Source: Gammaproteobacteria bacterium (lineage in GTDB: Bacteria > Pseudomonadota > Gammaproteobacteria > Ga0077554 > Ga007554). Taken from it: a DNA stretch of 53,473 bases. The DNA lies in NCBI GenBank assembly GCA_005240065.1, contig SBBG01000127.1:1-53473 (forward strand), given 5' to 3'. Every line of letters begins with the position of its first letter. Positions within the stretch are counted from its first letter, which is position 1. The position numbers and the translations under genes were made by a program. The notes beneath the pieces were generated by a model, which saw only the letters and a list, made by a program, of their open reading frames with translations, made no database searches and was not told where the DNA came from. Of the stretch, positions 25,692-34,668 are shown one piece after another.

Positions 25692-26195
25692 ATGAAACTA
25701 CTCATCCTCCGCCATGCTCCCGCCGAAGCCCGGGAAATATACGCTACCACCGGCGAATCCGACGAATTGCGCCCCTTGACCGACGCCGGGCGCAAGAAGA
25801 TGCGCAAGGCGGCGCGGGCGTTGAATGCGCTGCTACCTTATGTGGATCTGGCCGCCACCAGTCCGCTGGCGCGGGCGGCTGAAAGCGCGCAGATTCTCGC
25901 CGATGCCTATGGCGAACTCAAGGTCGCGGAAGTGAAGCAATTGGCCCCCGGCCATACACCGGAAAGCGTTCTGACATGGTTGAAAACCCAGAAGAAGGCG
26001 GACACCATCGCTCTCATCGGCCATGAGCCGGATCTGAGCCGCTTGGTGAGCTGGCTGCTGACGGGGAAAAAGAAACCCGTTCTGGAACTGAAAAAAGGCG
26101 CGGCGTGCCTGCTTGAATTTGCCGACGGCCTGGGACATGGCAAGGCGACGCTGCTCTGGGCGCTGGCGCCGTCTCACCTGCGTAAACTTGCCTGA
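25692..26195 (+). CDS. sixA: Phosphohistidine phosphatase SixA
   Basis: A 167-residue histidine-phosphatase-family protein. The RHA motif LLILRHAPAEA at the N-terminus carries the catalytic histidine and arginine, and the second histidine is in ALIGHEPDLSRLV near residue 108. SixA removes phosphate from histidine phosphotransfer proteins, so the HPt and hybrid kinase at 15468-18158 are conceivable targets, although SixA is also tied to PTS proteins. AAGGAG precedes the ATG. Confidence 0.92.
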   Translation: MKLLILRHAPAEAREIYATTGESDELRPLTDAGRKKMRKAARALNALLPYVDLAATSPLARAAESAQILADAYGELKVAEVKQLAPGHTPESVLTWLKTQKKADTIALIGHEPDLSRLVSWLLTGKKKPVLELKKGAACLLEFADGLGHGKATLLWALAPSHLRKLA

Positions 26196-26217
26196 CATCT
26201 TGGCGGCGCGCCGATGA

Positions 26218-26317
26218 TATTAACCAGGCAATTAAACTCATCTGCTTTTTCAGCTTTTATCTCTCATGCAGGGTACCTCGCGCGCACCATCCGCGCGGCG
26301 CGTGAAACGCGTCCTAC
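26218..26317. repeat. Copy 4 of the palindromic repeat, with left terminal arm
   Basis: It begins TATTAACCAGGCAATTAAA, matching the left end of copy 2, continues with CATCTGCTTTTTCAGCTTTT, and holds a decayed core from 26268 to GTCCTAC at 26317. It fills the spacer between sixA and the exopolyphosphatase gene. Confidence 0.65.
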
Positions 26318-26352
26318 AGAAACCGCCAAAATCTGCTCATGAGCAGCGGCTA

Positions 26353-27897
26353 ATGATAAAATTACCATCACCATCCACCACCATCGGCAGTAGCAACGTG
26401 CCACATAGCAATAACCCGCAAACCGTCGCCGCCATCGACCTCGGCTCCACCAGCTTCCACCTCGTCGTCGCCCGTATCATGAACGGTCAAATCCATGTCG
26501 TCGACCGGTTGCGCGAGATGGTGGTGCTGGCGAATGGGTTGGATAGTAAAAATCGTCTTGACGAGACCACCCAGAAACGCGCGCTGGACTGCCTGGCGCG
26601 CTTCGGGCAACGCCTGCGCGACATGCCGCCGGGCAGCGTGCGCGCCGTGGGCACCAATACCTTGCGCCGTGCCGGTGATGCGGCCGATTTCCTAGCACGC
26701 GCACAGGCAGCGCTCGGCCATCCGATCGAGGTCATCGCCGGGCGCGAGGAGGCGCGGCTGATTTATCTGGGCGTGGCCCACAGCCTGCCGCCTCAGGAAG
26801 GAAGGCGACTGGTGGTAGATATCGGTGGCGGCAGCACCGAGCTGATCATCGGCGAGGGTTTTGCGCCCATCGATATGGAGAGTCTGCACATGGGTTGCGT
26901 AGGCATGAGCCGTGGCTATTTCCCTGACGGCATGATACGCGCCCGCGACATGCGCCGCGCCGAAATCATCGCCGAACTCGAACTCCAGCCCATCCGGCAA
27001 CAATTCCGGCACATCGGCTGGCAAAACGCGGCCGGCGCTTCAGGCACGATCCGCGCTGTGGACAGGATCGTGCGCGATAAGGGATGGAACGGCGATGGCA
27101 TCACGCGCCCGGCGCTGCGCAAATTACGCGATGCGCTGCTCGACGCCGGCCATGTGCAGCGTCTGCGTCTGGACGGCATCAGCAGCGAGCGTGCGGCGGT
27201 GCTCCCCGGCGGCGTGGCGATCCTGAACGCCCTGATGGAAACGCTTGATATCAAATCGATCCGCGTCGCCGATGGCGCGCTGCGTGAGGGGCTGCTCCAC
27301 GACTTGCAGGGCAGAATCCAGCACGAAGACGTGCGCGAAACGAGCATCCAGACCATGATGGCGCGCTATCAGGTGGATGCCGCTCAGGCGGCTCGCATCG
27401 AAGGCACGGCGCTGGCCTGCTTGTCGCAAGTGGCACGCGATTGGGGACTGAACGGCGAGGAACATCAGTACCTGCTGAGCTGGGCCGCACGCCTGCATGA
27501 AATCGGGCTGGCGATCGCCCACAACCAGTATCACAAGCATGGCGCCTATGTGGTGGAAAACTCCGACTTGCCCGGCTTCTCGCGCCAGGAACAAATGCGC
27601 CTGGCCGGCCTGATTCGCGGCCACCGCCGCAAATTCCCCATGCAGGTCTTCGCGCAACTTCCGGCGTCACAGATCGACCAGGAGTGGCGTTTGTGCCTGC
27701 TGCTGCGCCTGGCCGTGCTGCTACACCGCAGCCGCACTGGCGATGCGCTGCCCGAGCTGCGTCTCACAGCGGGCAAGAAATCGCTGCACATCCAGTTTCC
27801 CGGCCAGTGGCTCGATCAGCACCCCCTCACCGAGGCCGAACTGACCCGCGAAGCTGAGTACCTGGCGGCGGTCAATCTCAAACTGGAATTTTCCTGA
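26353..27897 (+). CDS. Exopolyphosphatase / guanosine pentaphosphatase (Ppx/GppA family)
   Basis: 514 residues from ATG 26353. The ASKHA phosphatase domain shows AIDLGSTSFHLVVARI near residue 22 and DIGGGSTELIIGEG near 155. The C-terminal HD-like domain includes LSWAARLHEIGLAIAHNQYH. Such proteins hydrolyse polyphosphate ends or the 5'-phosphate of pppGpp; the two activities cannot be separated here. An earlier in-frame ATG (26266) lies inside the repeat element, and GTG 26398 is another candidate start. The damX-like gene begins 7 bp after the stop. Confidence 0.9.
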   Translation: MIKLPSPSTTIGSSNVPHSNNPQTVAAIDLGSTSFHLVVARIMNGQIHVVDRLREMVVLANGLDSKNRLDETTQKRALDCLARFGQRLRDMPPGSVRAVGTNTLRRAGDAADFLARAQAALGHPIEVIAGREEARLIYLGVAHSLPPQEGRRLVVDIGGGSTELIIGEGFAPIDMESLHMGCVGMSRGYFPDGMIRARDMRRAEIIAELELQPIRQQFRHIGWQNAAGASGTIRAVDRIVRDKGWNGDGITRPALRKLRDALLDAGHVQRLRLDGISSERAAVLPGGVAILNALMETLDIKSIRVADGALREGLLHDLQGRIQHEDVRETSIQTMMARYQVDAAQAARIEGTALACLSQVARDWGLNGEEHQYLLSWAARLHEIGLAIAHNQYHKHGAYVVENSDLPGFSRQEQMRLAGLIRGHRRKFPMQVFAQLPASQIDQEWRLCLLLRLAVLLHRSRTGDALPELRLTAGKKSLHIQFPGQWLDQHPLTEAELTREAEYLAAVNLKLEFS

Positions 27898-27904
27898 CAC
27901 CAAC

Positions 27905-29209
27905 ATGTTGCGCCGCGAGCCTACGCTGAACACCATCGACGACAGCATTCCCGACACCGCTCCAGCGCACGAACAACGCCTGCACATGCTGCGCTATCTC
28001 GCCCCCTATAGTGCGCTGCTGCTGGTGGCGGGTGACGCGGGCAGCGGCAAGACGGCACTGCTCGACGAATTCGTCGCCCACGCCCATCCCTCCTGGCAGG
28101 TATGCCGGATCGACGCGAACGCTATGATGGATGCCGACGCACTGCTCTGTGCCATTTGCAGCGGTTTTGGCGTGCCCGCCGGGAAGTTTCGCGGCCATGA
28201 AGCACAACTGCAAGCGCTGACCAAGCGCCTGCTGGGCATGCAGACCCGGGGGCAGCGCCCGATGCTGGCGATCGACGATGCCGATCAACTGCCCGAAACC
28301 GCGCTGACGCTGCTGACGGACCTGATCGAGGCGACGAAGGATGACGGCGGCGCGCTCAGCACTGTCCTGTTCTGCCGGCCCCAACTGGAAACCATGCTCG
28401 CCACGCCCACCCTCATCCCGCTACGTCAGCATCTGGCGCACACGTTTTATCTTCCTGGCGCACCCGGAACCAACCTCCCACCCGGCAAAACTTCGGGTAT
28501 CGGAAAGAAAACGCTATGGCTGGCGGCCGCCGCCATCGGAGTGGCGCTGGCGGTGTTACTGGCACAGCAAACGATCAATACGTCACTGGGCGGCAGAGAA
28601 AGTGCTTCCACCACCGCACAGAACAGCAATGTGCCACTGGCAATCCCGCCGGAACACCCCGAACTTTCCGAAAAACAGAAAGAGGCCGCGTTGGCGCAAT
28701 TGGCCGATGTGTCGGTGCAGGCCAGGGAAGCGGGGCTTGGGCTGACCCATGCCCCAACCCAACAGGCGTCCGAGTCCATCGCCACCGCCGCTCCTTCGCC
28801 TAGTGAGGATGCCCCCGCACCCGCCAGCCGGATGGATCAGCCGGCACCTGCAACGGAAGAACCAGCCCGGCAACCGAAAGAGAAGAACACCGTGGCATCA
28901 AGCACCGCGCTCAAGGATGCCTCCTGGCTGCTGGCGCAAAACCCGGATCACTACACCTTACAGCTCATGGCCATGAAAAACGAGACGACGGTACGTGACT
29001 TCGCCGCAAACCATCAATTCTCCGGCGACACCGCCTATTTCCACATCAACCGCAACGGTGGAATGCTCCATGTTCTGGTCACCGGCACCTATTCCAGCCG
29101 CCCCCAGGCCGAACAAGCCGCCAAGGATATTTCTGCCTCGGCGGGAACCACCCCCTGGCTGCGCAAGGTGGGCGACGTGCAGAAAGACATTCAGAAAGCT
29201 AACCAATAA
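27905..29209 (+). CDS. DamX-like ATPase with C-terminal SPOR domain
   Basis: 434 residues. An N-terminal AAA/ExeA-type domain has Walker A AGDAGSGKT (43-51) and Walker B-like PMLAIDDADQLPE near 123. A single membrane helix (LWLAAAAIGVALAVLLA, about 203-220) precedes a Pro/Ala-rich linker and a SPOR domain (about 345-425) containing YTLQLMAMKNETTVRDFA. SPOR domains bind denuded septal peptidoglycan, so a cell-division role like that of DamX is expected. Here it follows ppx/gppA rather than aroB, the DamX neighbour in enterobacteria. Confidence 0.82.
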   Translation: MLRREPTLNTIDDSIPDTAPAHEQRLHMLRYLAPYSALLLVAGDAGSGKTALLDEFVAHAHPSWQVCRIDANAMMDADALLCAICSGFGVPAGKFRGHEAQLQALTKRLLGMQTRGQRPMLAIDDADQLPETALTLLTDLIEATKDDGGALSTVLFCRPQLETMLATPTLIPLRQHLAHTFYLPGAPGTNLPPGKTSGIGKKTLWLAAAAIGVALAVLLAQQTINTSLGGRESASTTAQNSNVPLAIPPEHPELSEKQKEAALAQLADVSVQAREAGLGLTHAPTQQASESIATAAPSPSEDAPAPASRMDQPAPATEEPARQPKEKNTVASSTALKDASWLLAQNPDHYTLQLMAMKNETTVRDFAANHQFSGDTAYFHINRNGGMLHVLVTGTYSSRPQAEQAAKDISASAGTTPWLRKVGDVQKDIQKANQ

Positions 29210-29221
29210 GTTTTTTGGTTT

Positions 29222-29270
29222 GCAGGGTGCGTCTCACGCCCCCTGCACGCTGGTAAAGGCAGATGAATGA
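29222..29270. repeat. Copy 5 of the palindromic repeat, short
   Basis: A compact core GCAGGG...CCCTGC (29222-29245) is followed by an arm CTGGTAAAGGCAGATGAATG, which is the reverse complement of the arm seen in copies 2 and 4. It lies between convergent genes and may help end transcription. Confidence 0.6.
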
Positions 29271-29277
29271 GCCCTCC

Positions 29278-30282
29278 TCAACTCAACACAAGGGCAAGAT
29301 AAGTCACGTACAACCCGCCATTCACCAGCACATGCCAGACCCGAAGCTGCCCGCGTGCGCTCATCATACGCAGCCACAGGGCGCCGCAGAAGGCGATGAC
29401 GATACCGGCCAGCACCTCAGGGCGCGGCGCCCAGGGGGTGAGCATGATGCCGATGGCGGGGAGCAATGTACCCTGGAAAACCATGGCGCCCGTGATGTTG
29501 CCGAAAGCCATGGTGTCCTTGTGGCGACGTATCCAGAGAATGCTGTTGAACTTCTCCGGCAGCTCGGTGGCGATGGGCACGATCATCAGCGACAGCATCA
29601 ACGCCGAGATACCAAGGATACCCGATGCCTCTTCGACGCCGTGGATGAAGCCCTTGGCACCTGCCACCAGCAGCCCAAGACCGATGCCGAGTTGCAGCAT
29701 GATGGTGATAATGTTGGTGGGGAGGCCGATGCGGTTGAGCATCATCGGCGAGTGAGCCTCGGTAGCATGGCCATCCTGCACCAGCTTCTCGGAAGCGCGC
29801 AGGGTCATCAGGATGTAGACAAAGTAGGTTAGCACCAGCGCGAAACCGATCGCGCCGCGCACATAGGGCAGATCATACGGAACATACATCGCCACCGCCG
29901 CTAGCACGAAAGCGAAGAGAAAGAAATCCAGATCGCGCTGGAAGCCGGTTCTTTCAGGTGTGAAATGTCCGCCCCAGCCGCGCTTGCGAAAAGTGAAGAA
30001 CGCCAGCAGCGACACGGACAAGGTCGCCAGCATCAGCGGCGCGCCGAGAATCGCGCCGACACCGATTTCTTCATTCAGATGCTGGTTTTCCGTGCCGGCG
30101 AAAATCGCCAGCAACGGTACCATGGTCTCCGGCAACGCGGTGCCGACCGCAGCGAACAGCGAGCCGGTGACCCCCTCGGATATTTTCAGTTTCTCACCCA
30201 GATGCTCCAGGGCATTGGTGAATACCTCCGCCGCCACCAGAATCAGGACGAGCATCAAGGCCATGGTTACGAATACGGTCAT
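29278..30282 (-). CDS. Calcium/cation antiporter (CaCA family, YrbG-like)
   Basis: 334 residues with about ten membrane helices in two homologous halves. The alpha repeats are GSLFAAVGTALPETMVPLLA (about 40-59) and IVPIATELPEKFNSILW near 245, each with the conserved Glu used for ion binding. Such antiporters export Ca2+ in exchange for Na+ or H+. The ATG is followed at once by a membrane helix. ettA stops upstream across copy 6 of the repeat. Confidence 0.85.
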   Translation of the reverse strand: MTVFVTMALMLVLILVAAEVFTNALEHLGEKLKISEGVTGSLFAAVGTALPETMVPLLAIFAGTENQHLNEEIGVGAILGAPLMLATLSVSLLAFFTFRKRGWGGHFTPERTGFQRDLDFFLFAFVLAAVAMYVPYDLPYVRGAIGFALVLTYFVYILMTLRASEKLVQDGHATEAHSPMMLNRIGLPTNIITIMLQLGIGLGLLVAGAKGFIHGVEEASGILGISALMLSLMIVPIATELPEKFNSILWIRRHKDTMAFGNITGAMVFQGTLLPAIGIMLTPWAPRPEVLAGIVIAFCGALWLRMMSARGQLRVWHVLVNGGLYVTYLALVLS

Positions 30283-30315
30283 GAAAAGTTTGTTCCTTTG
30301 ATTGCGAATACAGAT

Positions 30316-30378
30316 GTAGGGTGCGTCGTGCGCACCAATTCATTCTTCGATGGGCCAGGTGCGCATGGCGCACCCTAC
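30316..30378. repeat. Copy 6 of the palindromic repeat
   Basis: A 63-bp palindrome bounded by GTAGGGTGCG (30316-30325) and CGCACCCTAC (30369-30378). It sits between the end of ettA and the start of the cation antiporter gene, 5 bp from the ettA stop. Confidence 0.8.
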
Positions 30379-30383
30379 ATCCG

Positions 30384-32051
30384 CTACCCCGCCAGCTTCT
30401 TGTATTTGATGCGATGCGGCTGGTCGGCGGCGGTGCCGAGGCGGCGATGCCGGTCGGCTTCGTAGTCGGCGTAGTTGCCTTCGAACCACACCACCTGGCT
30501 ATCGCCCTCGAAGGCGAGCATGTGCGTGGCGACGCGATCGAGGAACCAGCGATCGTGCGAGATCACCACGGCGCAGCCGGAGAACTCGAGCAGCGCGTCT
30601 TCCAGCGCGCGCAGGGTTTCCACGTCGAGGTCGTTGGTCGGCTCGTCGAGCAGCAGCACGTTGCCGCCGCTTTTGAGCAGCTTGGCGAGATGGATACGGT
30701 TACGCTCGCCGCCGGACAGATCGCGGATCAGTTTCTGCTGATCGGTGCCCTTGAAATTGAAGCGCCCCAGGTAGGCGCGCGAAGGCATCTCGAACTTGCC
30801 GACGGTGATCATGTCCAGACCGCCGGAAACCTCTTCCCACACGCTCTTGTTGCCGTCCAGCGCGTCGCGCGACTGATCGACATAGGCGAGTTGCACCGTA
30901 TCGCCGATGCGCAGCTCCCCGGCGTCGGGTTTTTCCTGGCCGGTGATCATGCGGAACAGTGTGGTCTTGCCCGCGCCGTTGGGGCCGATGATGCCGACGA
31001 TACCGCCGCGCGGCAGGTTGAAATCGAGGTTATCGACCAGCACGCGATCACCGAAGCTCTTGGTGAGTCCCTTGGCCTCGACCACCAGATCGCCCAGGCG
31101 CGGCCCCGGCGGAATATACAGCTCCTTGGTCTCGTTGCGCTTCTGATATTCCTGCGAAGCCATCTCCTCGTAGCGCGCCAGACGCGCCTTGCTCTTGGCG
31201 TGACGCCCCTTGGCGTTGCTGCGCACCCACTCCAGCTCTTCCTTCATGGCGCGCTGCCGGGCGCTCTCCTGCTTCTCCTCGACCTCCAGACGCTGCTCCT
31301 TCTGCTCCAGCCAGGAGGAATAATTTCCCTGCCAGGGAATGCCGTGGCCACGGTCCAGCTCCAGAATCCAGCCGGCGACGTTGTCGAGGAAGTAGCGGTC
31401 GTGGGTGATCGCCACCACCGTACCCGGATAATCCTGTAAGAAGCGTTCCAGCCAAGCCACCGATTCGGCATCGAGGTGGTTGGTGGGTTCGTCGAGCAGC
31501 AGCATGTCCGGCGAAGACAGCAGCAGCTTGCACAGCGCGACGCGGCGGCGCTCGCCACCGGACAACCTGGTCACATCGGCATCCCACGGCGGCAGGCGCA
31601 GCGCGTCGGCGGCCACTTCGAGCGTGCGCTCCAGATTGTGGCCATCAGCGACTTGAATGAGCGCTTCGAGCTCGGCCTGCTCTTTGGCCAAGGCATCGAA
31701 ATCGGCATCCGGGTCGGCATAGGCGGCATACACCTCATCGAGGCGGCTGAGCGCATCCTTGACCGGCCGCATCGCCTCTTCCACATTACCACGCACGTCC
31801 TTGGTGGGATCGAGCTGCGGCTCCTGCGGCAGATAGCCGATGCGGATCCCCGGCTGCGGCCGCGCCTCGCCGAGATGTTCCTTGTCCACGCCTGCCATGA
31901 TGCGCAGCAGAGTGGATTTACCCGAACCGTTCAAACCGAGCACGCCGATCTTGGCGCCGGGGAAGAACGACAGCGATATATCCTTGAGAATTTCGCGCTT
32001 CGGCGGCACAACCTTGCCGACGCGATTCATGGTGTAGATGTATTGGGACAT
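30384..32051 (-). CDS. ettA: Energy-dependent translational throttle protein EttA (ABC-F)
   Basis: An ABC-F protein that binds the ribosomal E site and tunes the first elongation steps to energy charge. The 555 residues match the family length. It has two ATP-binding cassettes: Walker [10 protein letters not shown] near 38 and GPNGAGKTT near 355, and signatures [15 protein letters not shown] and [15 protein letters not shown]. The charged linker and arm between them include [20 protein letters not shown]. Start [20 protein letters not shown] is diagnostic of EttA. It is divergent from the histidine kinase gene. Confidence 0.96.
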   Translation of the reverse strand: MSQYIYTMNRVGKVVPPKREILKDISLSFFPGAKIGVLGLNGSGKSTLLRIMAGVDKEHLGEARPQPGIRIGYLPQEPQLDPTKDVRGNVEEAMRPVKDALSRLDEVYAAYADPDADFDALAKEQAELEALIQVADGHNLERTLEVAADALRLPPWDADVTRLSGGERRRVALCKLLLSSPDMLLLDEPTNHLDAESVAWLERFLQDYPGTVVAITHDRYFLDNVAGWILELDRGHGIPWQGNYSSWLEQKEQRLEVEEKQESARQRAMKEELEWVRSNAKGRHAKSKARLARYEEMASQEYQKRNETKELYIPPGPRLGDLVVEAKGLTKSFGDRVLVDNLDFNLPRGGIVGIIGPNGAGKTTLFRMITGQEKPDAGELRIGDTVQLAYVDQSRDALDGNKSVWEEVSGGLDMITVGKFEMPSRAYLGRFNFKGTDQQKLIRDLSGGERNRIHLAKLLKSGGNVLLLDEPTNDLDVETLRALEDALLEFSGCAVVISHDRWFLDRVATHMLAFEGDSQVVWFEGNYADYEADRHRRLGTAADQPHRIKYKKLAG

Positions 32052-32188
32052 GGGTTTCCGTGTTGGATGCTTGAGGCGATTAGCCGTGCGCGGTGGCGCA
32101 TAGACGGTTTATTATATCTCAGGGAAGGATTTCCTGAAAACGGCGCTTGGAGCCGTGCCCTGTCACAACAGAGCCCCTGCCCCAAAAA

Positions 32189-33832
32189 ATGTTCTCTCTG
32201 CTTCGAATGTTTCGCGTCAGAATCGCCATCGCCCTGGCGGTCTTGCTGTCATTGATATTGATATTGGCAGGCGCATTGTACTGGGGTATGCAACAAACCC
32301 AGTATCACTTTCATCGCAGCCAGCTCGCGCAAGCAGCGCTGGAGGCATACAGCCGCCTGCCGCTCGACGCCTATCTGCACTTCAATGAAATCATCGACGC
32401 GATACTGATCGACAGGTCGATCGGTGGTGGACAAGACAGTCAGGAAATGCGTGCGCGCTTGGAGGAATCCATGGAAAATGTCGCGGCCGCGGTACGGCGT
32501 GAGATCGCCTATCTCGAAAGTTTCGGCATGCTTGAGGAGCGCCAGGGGGAAATTCAGGAATTGGCGGATATTACCGCCATCAGGGCGATTATCCGCGCCA
32601 CTCTGGCATCGCTCGCTCAAGTTGGCTGGCTGCGCAGCCAGGGACATGAGGCGGAAGCACATGCGCTGCTCAACATGACGCTCCAGGAAATCATCGACAG
32701 GGAATTCCGCCCCATGGTGGAAGGGGCGATCGAGCGGGAACGAGCCGAAGCCGAACGAGAAGAACAGCGTGCCAACGAAACGGCGCGGCAGTTGCAAGCG
32801 ATAGCCACGGTGGTGGCCGTCTTATCAGCGTTATTCGCCGCTGTCGCGGGATTCGCCCTGTTCCGCAGTATCGATGAACCCATAAGGGTGCTGGTCTGGG
32901 GCACACGCAGGGTCGCCAAGGGGGATTTGAGCCATCGCATCCAGCTTGGAGGAAGAAACGAGTTCACCTATCTGGCGCGTAATTTCAATTTTATGGCGGC
33001 CAGCCTCGAGCAGGAGCACACACGTCTGCTTGAGATTCAGGCCGGCCAGGAAAAAAAGATCGCTCAACGCACCGCATCGTTATCCGAAGCCAATAACCAG
33101 CTTCGGCGCATCGACCAGACGCGCCGGCAATTCCTGGCGGACATCAGCCACGAGCTGCGCACACCGCTCACCGTCATTCGCGGCGAGGCGGAGGTGACGC
33201 TGCGCGGGTCCCGGCAAGACCAGGAGGAATACCGGACGGCCTTGCGCCGCATCGTCGATCTCTCGGAGCAATTGGCCAAGCTGGTCGACGACATATTTTT
33301 CCTGACCCGCGCGGATCTGGCGGAGCTGCGATTCGACACCACACTGGTGACGCTGAATGAATTGATGGCTGAAGCCAAAGAAAGCGCGCGTGTCCTGGCG
33401 CAGAAGAAGCGGCTCACGGTGACTCTGGACGCGCCCGAAGAGCGACTCATCATCGATGGCGACCCGCTGCGCCTGGGACAGTTGCTGCTGATCCTGGTCG
33501 ACAATGCCTGCCGCTATTCACACCCATCGGGCATGATCGCCTTGACGCTGGCGCGCGCCGGTGAATTTGCCCGCATCACCGTGGCCGATCAGGGCATCGG
33601 CATTCCCGAAGAGGAGCAAGGCGCCATTTTCGAGAGATTCTACCGGGGCACGCAGGCTCGCTGGGATGCGCCGGAAGGCACGGGATTGGGCTTACCCCTC
33701 GCTAAGGCCATCGTCAAGACCCATGGCGGGAATATTACCTTGAAGAGCGCATCGAGCGCGGGCACGATCATTACCATCGAATTACCATTACACAAGGACG
33801 AAAGGGATGGCAATGGCGATTCTGCTGGTTGA
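32189..33832 (+). CDS. HAMP-domain sensor histidine kinase
   Basis: 547 residues from ATG 32189. Two membrane helices (IAIALAVLLSLILILAGALY and LQAIATVVAVLSALFAAVAG) flank a helical periplasmic sensor of about 185 residues. HAMP is RSIDEPIRVLVWGTRRVAKG, HisKA has its histidine in LADISHELRTPLTVIRGE, and the ATPase domain has LLLILVDNACRYSH and GTGLGLPLAKAI. The sensor contains no known domain. The response regulator gene overlaps its 3' end by 26 bp. An upstream in-frame ATG (32147) would add a non-typical leader, and ATG 32207 is a further candidate. Confidence 0.9.
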   Translation: MFSLLRMFRVRIAIALAVLLSLILILAGALYWGMQQTQYHFHRSQLAQAALEAYSRLPLDAYLHFNEIIDAILIDRSIGGGQDSQEMRARLEESMENVAAAVRREIAYLESFGMLEERQGEIQELADITAIRAIIRATLASLAQVGWLRSQGHEAEAHALLNMTLQEIIDREFRPMVEGAIERERAEAEREEQRANETARQLQAIATVVAVLSALFAAVAGFALFRSIDEPIRVLVWGTRRVAKGDLSHRIQLGGRNEFTYLARNFNFMAASLEQEHTRLLEIQAGQEKKIAQRTASLSEANNQLRRIDQTRRQFLADISHELRTPLTVIRGEAEVTLRGSRQDQEEYRTALRRIVDLSEQLAKLVDDIFFLTRADLAELRFDTTLVTLNELMAEAKESARVLAQKKRLTVTLDAPEERLIIDGDPLRLGQLLLILVDNACRYSHPSGMIALTLARAGEFARITVADQGIGIPEEEQGAIFERFYRGTQARWDAPEGTGLGLPLAKAIVKTHGGNITLKSASSAGTIITIELPLHKDERDGNGDSAG

Positions 33833-34490
33833 AGACGACGAACGTATTGTTACATTCGTGAAACGCGGCCTGGAGGCCGAAGGTTATCTGATGGACGTGG
33901 CCAGCACTGGCAAGGAGGCGCTGCGGGTCGGGCGTTCCCCAGTATACGGCCTCATCATTCTCGACCTGATGCTGCCCGACATGGATGGCCGGGAAATCTG
34001 CCGCCAATTGCGAGCGGAAGAGGTGAGCACGCCGATCCTGATGCTGACCGCCATGGATGCGCTGGAAGACAAGGTGGGGGGCCTGCGGCTGGGAGCGGAC
34101 GACTATCTGACCAAACCTTTCGCCTTCGAGGAGCTATTGGCGCGCATCCAGGCCCTGCGCCGCCGCAGCCCTTCCTACACCAGCCAGTCGATCGAACTCG
34201 CGCTCGCCGACCTGACGCTGAATCGCGAAACGCGCCAGGTGCGGCGCGGCGATCACGTCATTGAACTCACGCCCAAGGAATTCGCCTTGCTGGAATATCT
34301 GCTGAGCGCCCCAGGCAGGGTATTCAGCCGCGCCAGGATTCTGGAAAATGTCTGGGGTTACAGCTCCGATCCGCTCACCAACGTGGTCGATGTCTATATG
34401 CGCAATCTGCGCCGCAAGATCGACGAAGACTCCGATAAACCGCTGCTCAAGACCGTCAGAGGCTTTGGCTACAAGATCGATGCGGATTGA
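33807..34490 (+). CDS. OmpR-family response regulator
   Basis: 227 residues. The receiver domain starts ILLVEDDERIVTFVKRGLE, with the phospho-aspartate in LIILDLMLPDMDG near 52 and the conserved Lys in DDYLTKPF. The C-terminal winged helix contains ELTPKEFALLEYLLSAPGRV and TVRGFGYKID. It overlaps the cognate kinase gene. ATG 33807 and ATG 33813 are both possible. Its targets may include the downstream SLC13 transporter and glycerate kinase genes, which lie on the same strand after a structured spacer. Confidence 0.93.
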   Translation: MAMAILLVEDDERIVTFVKRGLEAEGYLMDVASTGKEALRVGRSPVYGLIILDLMLPDMDGREICRQLRAEEVSTPILMLTAMDALEDKVGGLRLGADDYLTKPFAFEELLARIQALRRRSPSYTSQSIELALADLTLNRETRQVRRGDHVIELTPKEFALLEYLLSAPGRVFSRARILENVWGYSSDPLTNVVDVYMRNLRRKIDEDSDKPLLKTVRGFGYKIDAD

Positions 34491-34584
34491 AGAAGACGCG
34501 GAATCTCTGAATAAATCCGAGTTCCTTTAACCTGTTTTTAATAATGCCCCCACCGTTTTTTTCATCTTCGTCATGTGAAATGAA

Positions 34585-34640
34585 ACCGTAAATCACAGGC
34601 CGCCTCCTGAAAGCATCGCGGTGCGGGAGGCGTAAACGGT
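34585..34640 (+). promoter_or_regulatory. Structured leader before the SLC13 transporter gene
   Basis: CGCCTCC (34601-34607) pairs perfectly with GGAGGCG (34626-34632). Outer ACCGT and ACGGT pairs can lengthen the stem. No T-tract follows, and the AAGGAGG ribosome site is 20 nt further on, so a leader RNA structure or operator is more likely than a terminator. Confidence 0.4.
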
Positions 34641-34668
34641 ATCTCAAAATCACAAGGAGGTGAACGCC